From positions 1-50,571 of the forward strand of contig FTLJ01000661.1 in NCBI GenBank assembly GCA_900155495.1: 50,571 bases of DNA, in the 5' to 3' direction. Each line of letters begins with the position of its first letter. The first letter of the stretch is position 1. Below, one piece after another: positions 22,839 through 32,766 of the stretch. The notes under the pieces were generated by a model. It worked only from the letters and a program-made list of their open reading frames with translations. It was not told where the DNA came from and ran no database searches. The position numbers were made by a program, and so were the translations under genes. Source of the DNA: Porogramme epimiltina (taxonomy: Eukaryota; Basidiomycota; Agaricomycetes; Polyporales; Polyporaceae).

Positions 22839-23851
22839 ATGTCGGACACAGACGACTTTCTCAGCGACTCTGCGGCGCTGTTTGGCGACGCAGCTCCTGA
22901 CGATGATACAATCCGATACGGCCCTCTCGCGTTGACGGTTGCACCTAAGGCACGTCATCCACTCTTAAGAATAGCGAACCTCAATTAACCTACAAGTAAC
23001 TCCAGGAAGGGAAGGTGAATATCCTACCAACTTTGTATATTATTCCATTTCTGACACTTCCACCCGCAGGCCAACACGCTTTTGGCGGACCATCTCTTTT
23101 CCCCTTCTCTATTACTCGCGGAACTCCTAGAACGACGCATAATTTCACTGGATCGAAAGACGGGTACGCTGTCTACGTTAACTGCACATTTCTGCTGCTC
23201 ATATATCGCAGTGATAGAATTGGGGGCGGGCTGCGCCCTGCCCTCCCTGCTTTCCGCCACGCTCACGGACCCTCCAGCCGTGGTCGTCATCACCGACTAT
23301 CCCGACGACATCATCATGAAAAACCTGTCTGAAAACGTGTCGCGCAATAGGCCTCATTTCAACTCGTCCTGCGACGTACATCCCCTTGGCTACGAATGGG
23401 GCAAGGACGTCAGCCCCTTGCTGTGAGTGTGCGGTGTCTCACCCAGGCCCCGACCCGACCCCAGCTTCGCAAGAATGCTCACCGCCCGCGCACCAGCGGC
23501 ATCGCGACGCAGCACCCGGGCGGCGGCACGGCCGAAAAGTTCGACGTCGTGATCATGTCCGACCTGCTGCACTTCGACCGGTCACACGACGTGCTCGTCC
23601 AGTCCCTGGCGTCGCTCCTCCGCCGCGGGCCCTCCGCCCGCGCCTACGTCGCGGCGGGAAAGTACACCCAGCCGCACGTCTGCGCGCACTTTGTGGCGGA
23701 GGCGCGCGGCGCGGGGATCGCACTCGAAGAGGGCGAGGTGGAGGGCGTGTGGCTCGGGTCGCTTGACGTGTCCGGTGGCGGTTTGGACAGAGAGCAGCTC
23801 GGCGTCCGGAAGGACATGTGCAGGTGGTGGACGGGCCGGTGGGTCGACTAA
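22839..23851 (+). CDS. EFM7/NNT1-like protein methyltransferase (Methyltransf_16 family)
   Basis: Five exons (22839-22949, 23006-23014, 23070-23163, 23212-23422, 23497-23851) sum to 780 nt and 259 residues in frame. The protein begins [20 protein letters not shown], then [55 protein letters not shown] (SAM-binding motif I), [50 protein letters not shown] and [20 protein letters not shown]. Yeast Nnt1/Efm7 methylates the N-terminus and nearby lysine of elongation factor eEF1A; that target is inferred only from family. Exon 2 is just 9 nt (GAAGGGAAG, residues EGK), and the intron before it begins with GC, not GT. The gene is divergent from SEC24. Confidence 0.88.
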
Positions 23852-24155
23852 GACCCGCGGATTACGAGAAGTGTAGGCTATTGTACAGTGTAGCGTAAGT
23901 AAAGCATACTTACATAAAGGACAGATGGGCGCGATCGCACACAAAACTCGTACCCGCTCACGTACAGAATAGAGATGATCCGCCGCCATTGTCCTGACAT
24001 GGGTGAGCATGTCGGCATTCCGCCCTCCGTGTCCGAGATAAATGTATGGCCAGGGGCAGAATAGGCGCATGGCGTAACCCTTGTCCTGACTTCTGACTTG
24101 ACGGAGCCAACGAAAGAGCGGTTGGAGCACAGCAAACAGGCGAAAGACACACCGA

Positions 24156-25238
24156 CTACATGTCCTCCACGCCCCATTCGTAGCTTTCTGCCCCGCGTCG
24201 TCGCCGCTCGTTTTCCTTTTGGAAGAATTTCTTCTCAAAGCCAGTACTCCGATCTGTAACGGCATGACAGAGTCAGCGGTGGCCGGGGCCGAGGCACAAG
24301 TACGAGTCACTCACCGACACCGTCCCAGCGGTATCCAGGTTTGATGCCAAAGCGGTTCGGGGGAGGTGGTGGGCCATTGTACTCGGGCCGCCGAGGGCCC
24401 TTTGATCTCTTCTTCTGTTAGCAGATGCGACTCGTCAGCAAACGGAATGTTGGAAATGTAAACACGCCGAGGATGCCCGGTGACGCACTGTTAGGAATGC
24501 TGCTGCGGGGTCGTTCCAGAGCTCGCGGGCCTTCTGCTCCTCGTTGAGGTCAGCATCGTCCGCCGTCCTCGCAAACGACCGGCTCTTCATCGCCTCCTCC
24601 TCCTTTCTCCGCTTGTCGGCGTCATCCCGCTGGACCAAGCCCTTCCCCCACTCCATCTTCTTCGCCTCCTTCTCCTCCCGCTCGCGCTTCAACTTCGCCG
24701 CCTCCGCCTTCGCAGCAGCCATGTCCACCTTCCGCCCAGACGAGTCACGGTACACAGTTTCCTGTGCTGCCGCTCTCTCCGTCTCCTCCTCCTCGCGCGA
24801 CCGCTTGGGCTCCTGTTTCCCGGCCTTCGGTAGCCGCTTCTTTAGTTGCGCGGACGTGAGCAGGCCGCCCTTGAACGGCTCCTCTTCGACCACCTGCGGC
24901 TGCTCGTCTTCGCCAGGGGGAGGAGTCCCGCTCCCGCCCTCGCCCGCGCGCACGGTCTGCCAGCCGGACTCCGCGTCCGCGTCTGCGTCGGTGCGTTGCC
25001 GCTTCTTGAACCGGCGGTCCGCCGCGACGACGGCCTCTTCCGCGTCGTCGTCCTCGGCGTCGCGCGGTACTTCGCCCCAGCCCATTAGGTCGTCGTCCTT
25101 AATGAATGAAGTGGACGCGCTTGATGACGATGCCGCCGCCTTTCGTTTCTTCTTCTTCGGAGGGTTGACTTTGGAGAGAATGGCGTCCGCCTTAGGGCCA
25201 GACATGTATTTTTCGGCGAGATAGGCCTTCATAGACAT
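24156..25238 (-). CDS. BUD13: BUD13, pre-mRNA-splicing factor (RES complex)
   Basis: Bud13 (Cwc26) forms the RES complex with Snu17 and Pml1 on the activated spliceosome. The sequence starts [20 protein letters not shown], then a lysine-rich nuclear signal ([10 protein letters not shown]) and [21 protein letters not shown] long charged Glu/Lys/Arg-rich middle includes [13 protein letters not shown] and [20 protein letters not shown], predicted to be coiled coil. The conserved end is [20 protein letters not shown], then after an intron [36 protein letters not shown] and SYEWGVEDM. The [22 protein letters not shown] signature is diagnostic of Bud13. Three exons are inferred, with introns near 24420-24485 and 24255-24315. 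The length is about that of fungal homologues. Confidence 0.95.
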
Positions 25239-26637
25239 GGCGAAGGGTGCAGTTCAAGTCAGTGCGCGTGGCAGAGAATGCTCAATGCAGGTCGAGGACC
25301 GAGAGTAGCAGGACGTAGCTATGACCAGCGAGAGCAGTGGCCTCGGATCGGCAGCCACCGAGCACTCGCGTCTCGAGGATGCGGATTGCACGAAGCGCCC
25401 GCTGACCACGTGCCCCACCTCCCACTGCCTGCCCTAAACTCACCGCCCTATAAAAATTGCACCCCCTGCTTCCTCGTTTCCTTAGAACATACTCAGCTAG
25501 GATCTATTTTATAGGTACTAACTCGAGTCTCGCATGTTTACACATGCCACATCCTTCATATCCAGTCGATGACACCACCGCCCACTCGTATAACCGAGCA
25601 CTTGGCCGCTTCGTGCGGTCGCGAGGACGTTTGGATCGTGTGCACGCGCCCCCTTCGGGGTGGTGCGGGCTGCGAACCAGCGAGTTGGGCGTACGTCTGA
25701 TGGATACCTTATTTTGTAGCTCCATGTATCTGTATAATACAATCTACGTGTTATGTCTTGTATTCTGATGTTTGAACAACTCGCGTGCGGTCCCTCTATC
25801 GGGGTTGCTATTTTGGCTTGTAGTTGGTTAGTTGGTTGAAATAACCTTCACAAGGTTCAGGGGTATGTTCGCGTCAATGCGACTTGATGAAGGGCTGCGG
25901 TGACATGCCGTCTCACATAGAGGTTCCCCCGGGGATTTCCCGCGACGTAGTTGCCACCGCCTAACATTACAAGGAGACACGCTGAGAGTATGAGACACCC
26001 ACAAAGCCTCCGAGCGGGAACGGAGTGGTCAGTGATGATGAAGCCATCTGCATCCGCTCGCACAAGCTTAAAATAGAGGCAGCGCCTCCAGGAGACCTTG
26101 ACGCAGGCTCTGTGGGCCAGACATTACGCCCGCGCGCCCGCCGCACACGACACGAGACCGTTGGGCACTGCGTGTTGTGATGAATAATTAACCGTGCAGG
26201 CTTTGAAGGATTGCAGATTCAGGATGGGCTGCGATGATATGATCCTAGAAGCTCCAATGGATCCTACCGAAAAAGCCGACCCCGCGCGGGATGCTGTATT
26301 TGGGTCGGTTCACAAAGAGGCAGGGAATCCTTGGGTGCCGTGAGACCGGGGTTCACTTAGCAGTGTGCCGATAAGCAAGGAAACCCCACTTGTACGATGG
26401 TATGGTGCTTGAGATGAGCCGCACAAGGGCAGTGAGATGCCTATGTGCGTAGTGGAAGGGCTCAAGTGAGCTCCGCCATGCGCATTGAGGGGCACGGAGG
26501 GGGCGGGCCGGAATGCGGAGAGAGGGCGAGGGGCCTAGACCTGGGCGGCTATCGGGTGGGGCTGCGTCGGCCCCATCTCCTCAGCGACTGCGACGACTAC
26601 AAGCCCCTGCTCGCCGTCCCCAGCTGTCCATGCACTC
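25239..26637. other. Divergent intergenic region, 1.4 kb
   Basis: It lies between BUD13 (-) and an F-box gene (+). It holds a strong TATA box on the plus strand at 25449-25455 followed by an open frame of 74 codons (25544-25768). On the minus strand at 25857-26063 there is an unsupported 68-codon frame with one hydrophobic stretch. Neither is convincing as a gene. Confidence 0.45.
25449..25455 (+). promoter_or_regulatory. Orphan TATA box
   Basis: TATAAAA followed by a pyrimidine-rich stretch looks like a core promoter, but it lies about 1.2 kb before the next recognised start codon (26638). It may drive a short or non-coding transcript, or be chance. Confidence 0.35.
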
Positions 26638-28179
26638 ATGATGTCCTCTGTACCGTCGTATGACGACCTTGCTGCATGGGACGACCTCAACCTCCTCCTC
26701 CCCGACGCCGACATCGATGACCCCAACGACCCCAGACGAAGGCAAGTGTCCTCGTCCGTATGCCTTCGTTCCGCCACCAACCTCCTCGACAGGGACCCCC
26801 GCGAGCAGCCGGCAGAGCTCACAGAGCTGGATCAGTCCATAGCCGACCTCGAGCAGCAGCTTGCTAGTCTCAAACTCCGGCGCGCTAAACTCCTGGACGA
26901 ACGCGCCCTCATATTCCGTCTGCCTTCAGAGCTCCTATCCCGCGTCCTTGAAATGGGCGTCGACGAGTCCTTCGACCTCCTCCCCACACTCAGTCTGGTA
27001 TGTCAGCATTGGCGCACCGTCGTCCTGTCCACCCCGTCCTTGTGGACCTACATCACTCTCGACTCTGACTGGGGGTGGCGCATCCCCTCCTTCCTCCGAC
27101 GTCTAAGAGCCCACCTCCAACGCTCCCAAGTGAGTAAGCTGTTTATTGACATCGACCTCCGTCATGTCGACAGCACCGGAGACATCGAAGCCATCATGGC
27201 CGACCTCGAACCCCATCTTTGGCGGTGCTACTCCTTCAACGTCTCCGTCCCCGATTGGTTCCGTATGCGGAAAGTCCAAGAACGCTCAGGAGGGCTAGGG
27301 CCGGCCCTTGAGGAGCTCTATCTCCGCATAGATTCGTCGGATTCAGACGTCCAAGAGCCATTCCCCTTGCTCACCAACAAATGTCCCCGTCTGGGCTACA
27401 TTATGCTCGAGCACGCGCCACTCGAATGCATCAATGTGCCTCTCCCCGCTCTACGCCAGCTCTATCTCCTTCGGGATCAGCGCTGCCACTCATCCGCCCG
27501 CATTGCTTACCCATTCAAGGAGCTGATGACCATACTCACCTCGTCCCCCCTGAAATGGTTCACCCTTCGGTCAGCCGTCTTCACGCTTGACATCAGCGAA
27601 GAGTGCTTCCGCGCCGCACCAACGCCGAGCGAGCTCCCGGCCCTCAAGAGCCTCACGTTCGACATCGTGGACTCGGGAAGCATCTCCCTCTTCCTTGAGT
27701 CTACCCTCCTCCCCGCCCTAGAACTCCTCTCCGTGAATTCAGGGGAGGATCTACAGTGGCTCACGAAAATATCACTCTCCCCCAAACGCTTCCCGGCCCT
27801 CCGCCTGCTCGACCTTCGAAACTGCAACTTTATCGGACCCGCCCTAGTCCCGCTCATCCGCGCCCTACACCAACTCCCGCAGATAACCGGCCTCGGCATC
27901 TCTTCTCCGTCCACGGGCATTGTCGGAACGCGCATCTTCGACATACTCGCCGCAGATTCGGAGACCCTAGGCGAATGGCTTCTTCCGAACCTGGAGGCGC
28001 TCTCCATCCAGAACTGCGGTGACATATCAGGACACGAACTGCTGCGGGTGGTGTCCGTGAGGTACGCCTCGGAGCAGGTGAAGAACATCGTCTACTTGAA
28101 GATCACCCAGTGCTACCCACTGGATCCTGATGTGTTGGACCACCTGTCCAGCCTTGTGGGCACGGTCCGCACCATGTAA
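26638..28179 (+). CDS. F-box protein with leucine-rich-repeat-like C-terminal region
   Basis: A single exon of 513 codons. A short acidic N-terminus is followed by a coiled coil (LTELDQSIADLEQQLASLKL) directly joined to an F-box: LIFRLPSELLSRVLEMGV, LSLVCQHWRTVVLSTPSLWT. The rest alternates Leu-rich segments (LPALKSLTFDIVDSGSISLF, FPALRLLDLRNCNFIGPAL, LPNLEALSIQNCGDISG) in the style of irregular LRRs, ending HLSSLVGTVRTM. The coiled coil plus F-box plus LRR-like layout is the standard form of the large Agaricomycete F-box family, members of which are thought to be substrate receptors of SCF ubiquitin ligases. The target is unknown. A second ATG directly follows the first. Confidence 0.9.
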   Translation: MMSSVPSYDDLAAWDDLNLLLPDADIDDPNDPRRRQVSSSVCLRSATNLLDRDPREQPAELTELDQSIADLEQQLASLKLRRAKLLDERALIFRLPSELLSRVLEMGVDESFDLLPTLSLVCQHWRTVVLSTPSLWTYITLDSDWGWRIPSFLRRLRAHLQRSQVSKLFIDIDLRHVDSTGDIEAIMADLEPHLWRCYSFNVSVPDWFRMRKVQERSGGLGPALEELYLRIDSSDSDVQEPFPLLTNKCPRLGYIMLEHAPLECINVPLPALRQLYLLRDQRCHSSARIAYPFKELMTILTSSPLKWFTLRSAVFTLDISEECFRAAPTPSELPALKSLTFDIVDSGSISLFLESTLLPALELLSVNSGEDLQWLTKISLSPKRFPALRLLDLRNCNFIGPALVPLIRALHQLPQITGLGISSPSTGIVGTRIFDILAADSETLGEWLLPNLEALSIQNCGDISGHELLRVVSVRYASEQVKNIVYLKITQCYPLDPDVLDHLSSLVGTVRTM

Positions 28180-29632
28180 CCCCCGGTGGGTCTTGGCAAC
28201 GGAGGTTTTCTGTCTTCCCCGAAGTTCGGTCCATGTATTTGCCCCATGTATGCCCTCCCGGAGTGGTTGAAGGTTTTGCTCGATCTGGACGCTTTGGCTT
28301 ACTACCACCCATCCCCGTGATTTCTTGGACTATTTTCCGACTGGAGGCGCTCGCGGATACGGATGTACGTTATATTACAAGAAGTGTACCAGGAAATAGT
28401 TTGTAGTTGTCGTGGTAAGTGGCCCTGCTGCGTGCCTTGCAAAGTCCCCGCTGACCGGTCATCGAAAACTAGTTCCTTCGTAATCAGCTTCCAACAACAG
28501 TCACTCCATGGGCGCCTTAGCAATCTTCCGCGCTTCACACGGTAGCCGGGTGTGCCTGCCCCCTTGCCCGCACCCCCTCGTTGGAATCTCTGCTCCGCGT
28601 CGGTACCCTCCAACGTTCCATGCTCGGAATACACCCTACCTGGCTCGCAGCCGAACACGACCTTCCTGCTATGTTGTCTTTTTGTCTGCATGTCATGATG
28701 TTCCGGTGAGTTTAGTTGATTTCACGTGCGTTGATGACCGAGCGGCCGTGTGGGGCGCGCGTCCCGCTGGTGGTCCCCGAATTGAGACGATGTGCGCCTT
28801 CGTTGTGTCGCGTCCCCGCTGCCCGTTTTGCCCGCGCGATACGGATGCTGACCAGAACCAATTTTCCACAGGGCCTTCTCGGAGATCGGACGGGGGACCC
28901 ACCGCCTTCAAACCTACTGCACCCTTCCCCCGGCACCGCCCGAGTCAGCGTTGTGCGGAACGCCTCGCCTGAAACATATACCTGGATCGCACTCGTAGCA
29001 CCACAACCAAACCAGACTACTGCGACCTCCCGCGGTGATAGCATTTGAATTGCATGCGAACAATTTTCGCGGGCCGCCAGTGTCCCCGCCCTCCCGCGAC
29101 GTCGTCCCGCCTTCCCGGCCGGGCATGCGACGGGAGGTATGGGCCAAGAACTGTAGCTCCGAAGTACGTTAAGTAATGCTGCTACTTAACCGACTGCGTA
29201 CTAACCGCCTGCCCACGATTCCAGGCAGAAGCGCTGCGTTATGCGTTTCACGCCCTCCTTCAACCACGCCCACGAGGGGGGAGGGGCTAACTAATCAACT
29301 CTGTGGCAGCGGAGCACGCTCGCGCACCACGGCGATGCCCACCTGCGACCTCGGGAAACACGGGGCGCACGCCCAGTGTCCGCGCGCAACGGCCCGAGAC
29401 GACACGCAAGGTGCTCGGGATCGAGATGAGCGGCACCAGCGAATCTGATCTACCGCACCCAATCTCCCGATGGCCCCCCTCGATGGTTCCGAGATCCTTG
29501 GTGCGTAATCCGCTCCGCGAGAGGATCGGGTCCCCTCCAGCCGCTAGTGGCGGTGTTGACGGTCGGCCGTGGCCCCTTTCAATTAGAGTCGCCCCCAGGA
29601 CGGGAATTTGAGTGATCACTGGAGGGGGTGCA
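28180..29632. other. Intergenic, no gene recognised
   Basis: Overlapping frames of about 100 codons are open on both strands near 28.7-29.05 and 29.3-29.6 kb, as expected from GC-rich sequence without stops. None shows motifs or splice-linked partners. Confidence 0.5.
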
Positions 29633-29638
29633 TATAAG
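29633..29638 (+). promoter_or_regulatory. TATA box of the alpha/beta hydrolase gene
   Basis: TATAAG lies 78 nt before the ATG at 29716. Confidence 0.55.
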
Positions 29639-29715
29639 CACGAGTCGCGTCGGTCGAACCAACCCAGCCCAGCCGCCCCACTCCGCCTGCCGCCTCAGTT
29701 CCTCCCTCGTGCGTC

Positions 29716-30775
29716 ATGTCGGCTCCAGTGGTCAGGACTCCTCGGTCCTCCGATGGAACGCTTATTTACGCGGAGGCGGTCGGCAACCCGAGAAACCCGC
29801 ACGTGGTTTTCATCCATGAAGCTACGCTGTCGGCCTCGGTGTACGACGAGGTGTTCCAAGATCCCAGGCTAACAGAGCACCTCTATCTTGTGAGTGGCCG
29901 AGTCATCGTGCTTCAGGCCAACGCGCTCATCCACCGATCTTCTAGGTTCGCTACGATCTACGATGCCATGGGAGAAGTGGAACCGTCAAAGGACCGGAAG
30001 GCCAACATTCAAGTCTCTACGCGGCCGACTTCTCCGCAGTCGCTGCATCGTTCGGCCTGCACAAACCTATCGTCGTAGCATGGTGCGTCTCTTTGCCAAC
30101 AGCACCCGCCTTCTGGTGGCTGATCGTAATTCCTCGCATATGCAGGGGTTTCGGCGGTACGTCCCCGTCCATGCGACGTCCACGACTCCGCCGCACGCAG
30201 CGCGCTGACACACCTCCTCGCGCGCGCGATCAGCCGCAGCGGTCGCAGACGTCTGCGCGCACGTGCGGCCCGTTCCCGTCGCCGGCGTCGTCTTCCTCGC
30301 GCCGCTCCCCTTCATGGGCCCCGCGCTCGCGCCGACGCTCACCCCGCGCATGCGTGGCATCGCACATGCGCTCGGTGGCGCAGGGGCCAGCCGCGACGCG
30401 GCTGCCTCCGGGCGTGCCAAGACCGATTTCGTGAACGCGCTCCTCGCCGGGGGCGCGCGGCGGCGCGTGTGCGACGCGACTCGCGCGAGCTGGCTGGGCC
30501 GCGCTGTCGCGCAGGACCCTGACGTGACAGCGGTGGCCCTCGCGCGGGCAGGCGATGCCGCGCAGCTGCTGGAGGCAGGCCGCGCGGGGTTGCCGCTGCT
30601 CCTGCTTGTGGGTGCAGACGACGCGGTGGTAGACGGCGGAGCGGTTATGCGCGAGCTTCGAAGACACTTCCGGAACGCGGAGGCACATGTCGTTGCGGGT
30701 TCCGGGCACGCGCTCTTCGTTGACTGCCGGGATGAGTTCGTCAAGCTGCTGCTCATGTTTGTGGGCAGGCTTTCG
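29716..30775 (+). CDS. Alpha/beta-hydrolase-fold protein lacking the expected nucleophile serine
   Basis: Exon 1 reads MSAPVVRTPRSSDGTLIYAE, NPHVVFIHEATLSASVYDEV, LTEHLYL. After a GTGAGT intron, VRYDLRCHGRSG and YAADFSAVAASFGLHKPIVV follow, the usual strand-helix order of the fold. The next exon is only 11 nt (GGGTTTCGGCG, 30146-30156) and gives A-W-G-F-G-A, where relatives have W-S-[FL]-G-G. The large GC-rich exon then reads VADVCAHVRPVPVAGVVFLA, FVNALLAGGARRRVCDATRA, LLLLVGADDAVVDGG (acid) and VVAGSGHALFVDCRDEFVKL (histidine). The Ser position is therefore Gly, while Asp and His remain. The end given is the last supported codon, before an apparent GTATGT donor; the true C-terminal exon is not resolved. 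The natural substrate cannot be deduced. Confidence 0.75.
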
Positions 30776-30862
30776 GTATGTGGATCTCTTCCGCTCCCCA
30801 CACTTCCATGCGCTCTGTGCATGCCCACGCCCACCTCGTCGTACCACTCTTTCCTTACTCAG

Positions 30863-32766
30863 ACCGTCGTGAGAACCGTCGCTGATGAAGCATTGCGGTG
30901 CGCGGGCCCGCGCTGCCGTTACACAGGTGATGACGCTCATGAGCTGAAGGAAGCCTTGGCTTCGACCGCTCGCATGCAACGCCCAGGCGGCACGCTTCAC
31001 TCATACACGCCACCGGGCAGTCACACGTCCGTGTCGTGCGCGCGACTACATACGGCGGAGATGCGCTGTTCTCGTCGACCGTTTTGGAGTAACTTATTGA
31101 CGACGGTGGTCGCTACGATTCGCCGGTCAGTCATTCGCGTGCCCGCTTTCCTTGGCTCCCACCTGTCTCGCCCTATCCACACACCCCACACACCCCGCTC
31201 AGCCGCCCCGCATATGCTCTTTTCGCCTATCTTCATTCTCCGACCTGTCAGACCACTCTGTACCTGCTTTCTTCTGTATTCTTGTCACTCCTACCGCACG
31301 CAGTGCTGATGCTGTCCGGGATGTACAATACTGATTGTTCTAATGCTACCTTCCCATCTGCACGCCCGTCCACATTTGCACACACATCAAGATCCTGGCC
31401 TCCGCCACGAAAGACACCAACGACGGGGCGTCCTGGGACTCTGATGAACTGCACGCCCGAAGTCCGTTGAACACTCGCGAAGCCCGGTGTCGTTATGTAA
31501 CGAACGAATCAAGCTCCGCACTCCGACGCTGGTCCTCGGCCTCTACTCCCTCGCACTCCGCGCGCTTCTCTCGCAAGTTTCATCTGCACCCTCGTGAGCG
31601 CGCGCGTCGTTCCGGCCATCAAACGCCTCCTGAGAGAGCTCAGGGCCCGCGCTCTGAGGAGCCTCACGGATAGAACCAGACACGCCCGCCGGAGGCGAGC
31701 AGGCGCTCGGTCGCGCGGCCCAGACCGAGTCGCGGACTCAGTTTGAGTGCGAAGGAGTGCGCGCGCGTGGGCGGCGCATCCTGTCTCGGATTCTGATCCT
31801 TCGAACCGACATGTCCACCGTACGTGGTCCCGATCGCTCGAGTGTGGACGTGAAGCACTGGCTCGAGGGTCCAAGCTCCTGAGCAACGTGTGCCCGCCGG
31901 AGGTCGACGTGCGTGACAGGTGTCCGGGACTTCCTACCCCGACTGCAAAGGTGAGACTAGTCTCGTGCTGGCAGTGGAACTATATCTCGAGCATAGAAGG
32001 GACGGGCGCAGTACCTGCTGCGCGTAACTAGTCCGCTCAAGTTGATCTGTTCGAGGTGTCGCTCACGACACGACGCGAGACGCACCGCAGTGTGGATAAC
32101 ACCTGAGTGCACTGTCGCCTAGAATCATTGCAATGATTAGCACTGTCACGACAGGATGCCATAGTTTCCACTGGTCTACTCATGGCTGCTGCGAACACAA
32201 TTAGGCCTACTAACTAGCATCCCCGCGTCATATGCTGTGCAGTAGCGTCCTATATCGATGTCGCCAATAGCATCGGTTGCGATGTGAGCGACGATCATCT
32301 TGCAGAGACACAGACCCTTCCGAGAGTAGGATTAGTAACGCCAATGATTGGCATATGTCCTTCAAAGTAATACGGCTTGCCAAGAGCGTGTGAGCGGGCA
32401 GACTTCTCCTGTACACAGCATCTCCGTTACGCTCGGATATTTCGAGTTCTACTCGGGGAGGAATCACAGCATAGTGGACTCACACGTAAAACCCCTGTTT
32501 CTGCACATACTTACTGAAGGTTGAACTTGACAGTTCCGCGGGCGAATCGCGCGTCTCAACAGTGTGCGCACGTGGTTCCTGATCAGTCACCGTTACCCAC
32601 AACTCTGAGTTTCCATGAGAGACGCTGAACAATAATATATCACGCCTCGTTCGAAGACACCCTGGTAGAATGATACACAAACGTCATTCGTGACGATACT
32701 TCTCCTAATCCGTCTGCCTTCGGTTGACAGGCGCTGACAAACCAGTTTAACCATGGACAGATCCAA
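30863..32766. other. Mostly unassigned; 3' end of the hydrolase and possible minus-strand coding pieces
   Basis: 30863-31000 may include the last hydrolase exon. At 32480-32680 the minus strand reads HGNSELWVTVTDQEPRAHTV up to a good GTAAGT donor. At about 32400-32460 it reads RVELEISERNGDAVYRRS. These could be exons of a small unrecognised gene, but no start, stop or family could be fixed. Nothing is seen in 31.0-32.2 kb. Confidence 0.3.

Noticed and set aside
25544..25768. Candidate mating pheromone precursor (ends C-L-V-F)
   Set aside because: Basidiomycete pheromone precursors usually end in motifs such as CVIA or CTVA and have a different N-terminus; no receptor gene is nearby. The CaaX match is likely chance.
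28693..29048. Overlapping frames of about 110 codons on both strands
   Set aside because: Both strands are equally open and neither shows protein-like patterns or family motifs.
30067..30834. Minus-strand open frame of about 255 codons
   Set aside because: Antisense to the GC-rich hydrolase exon, which carries the recognisable hydrolase motifs on the plus strand.
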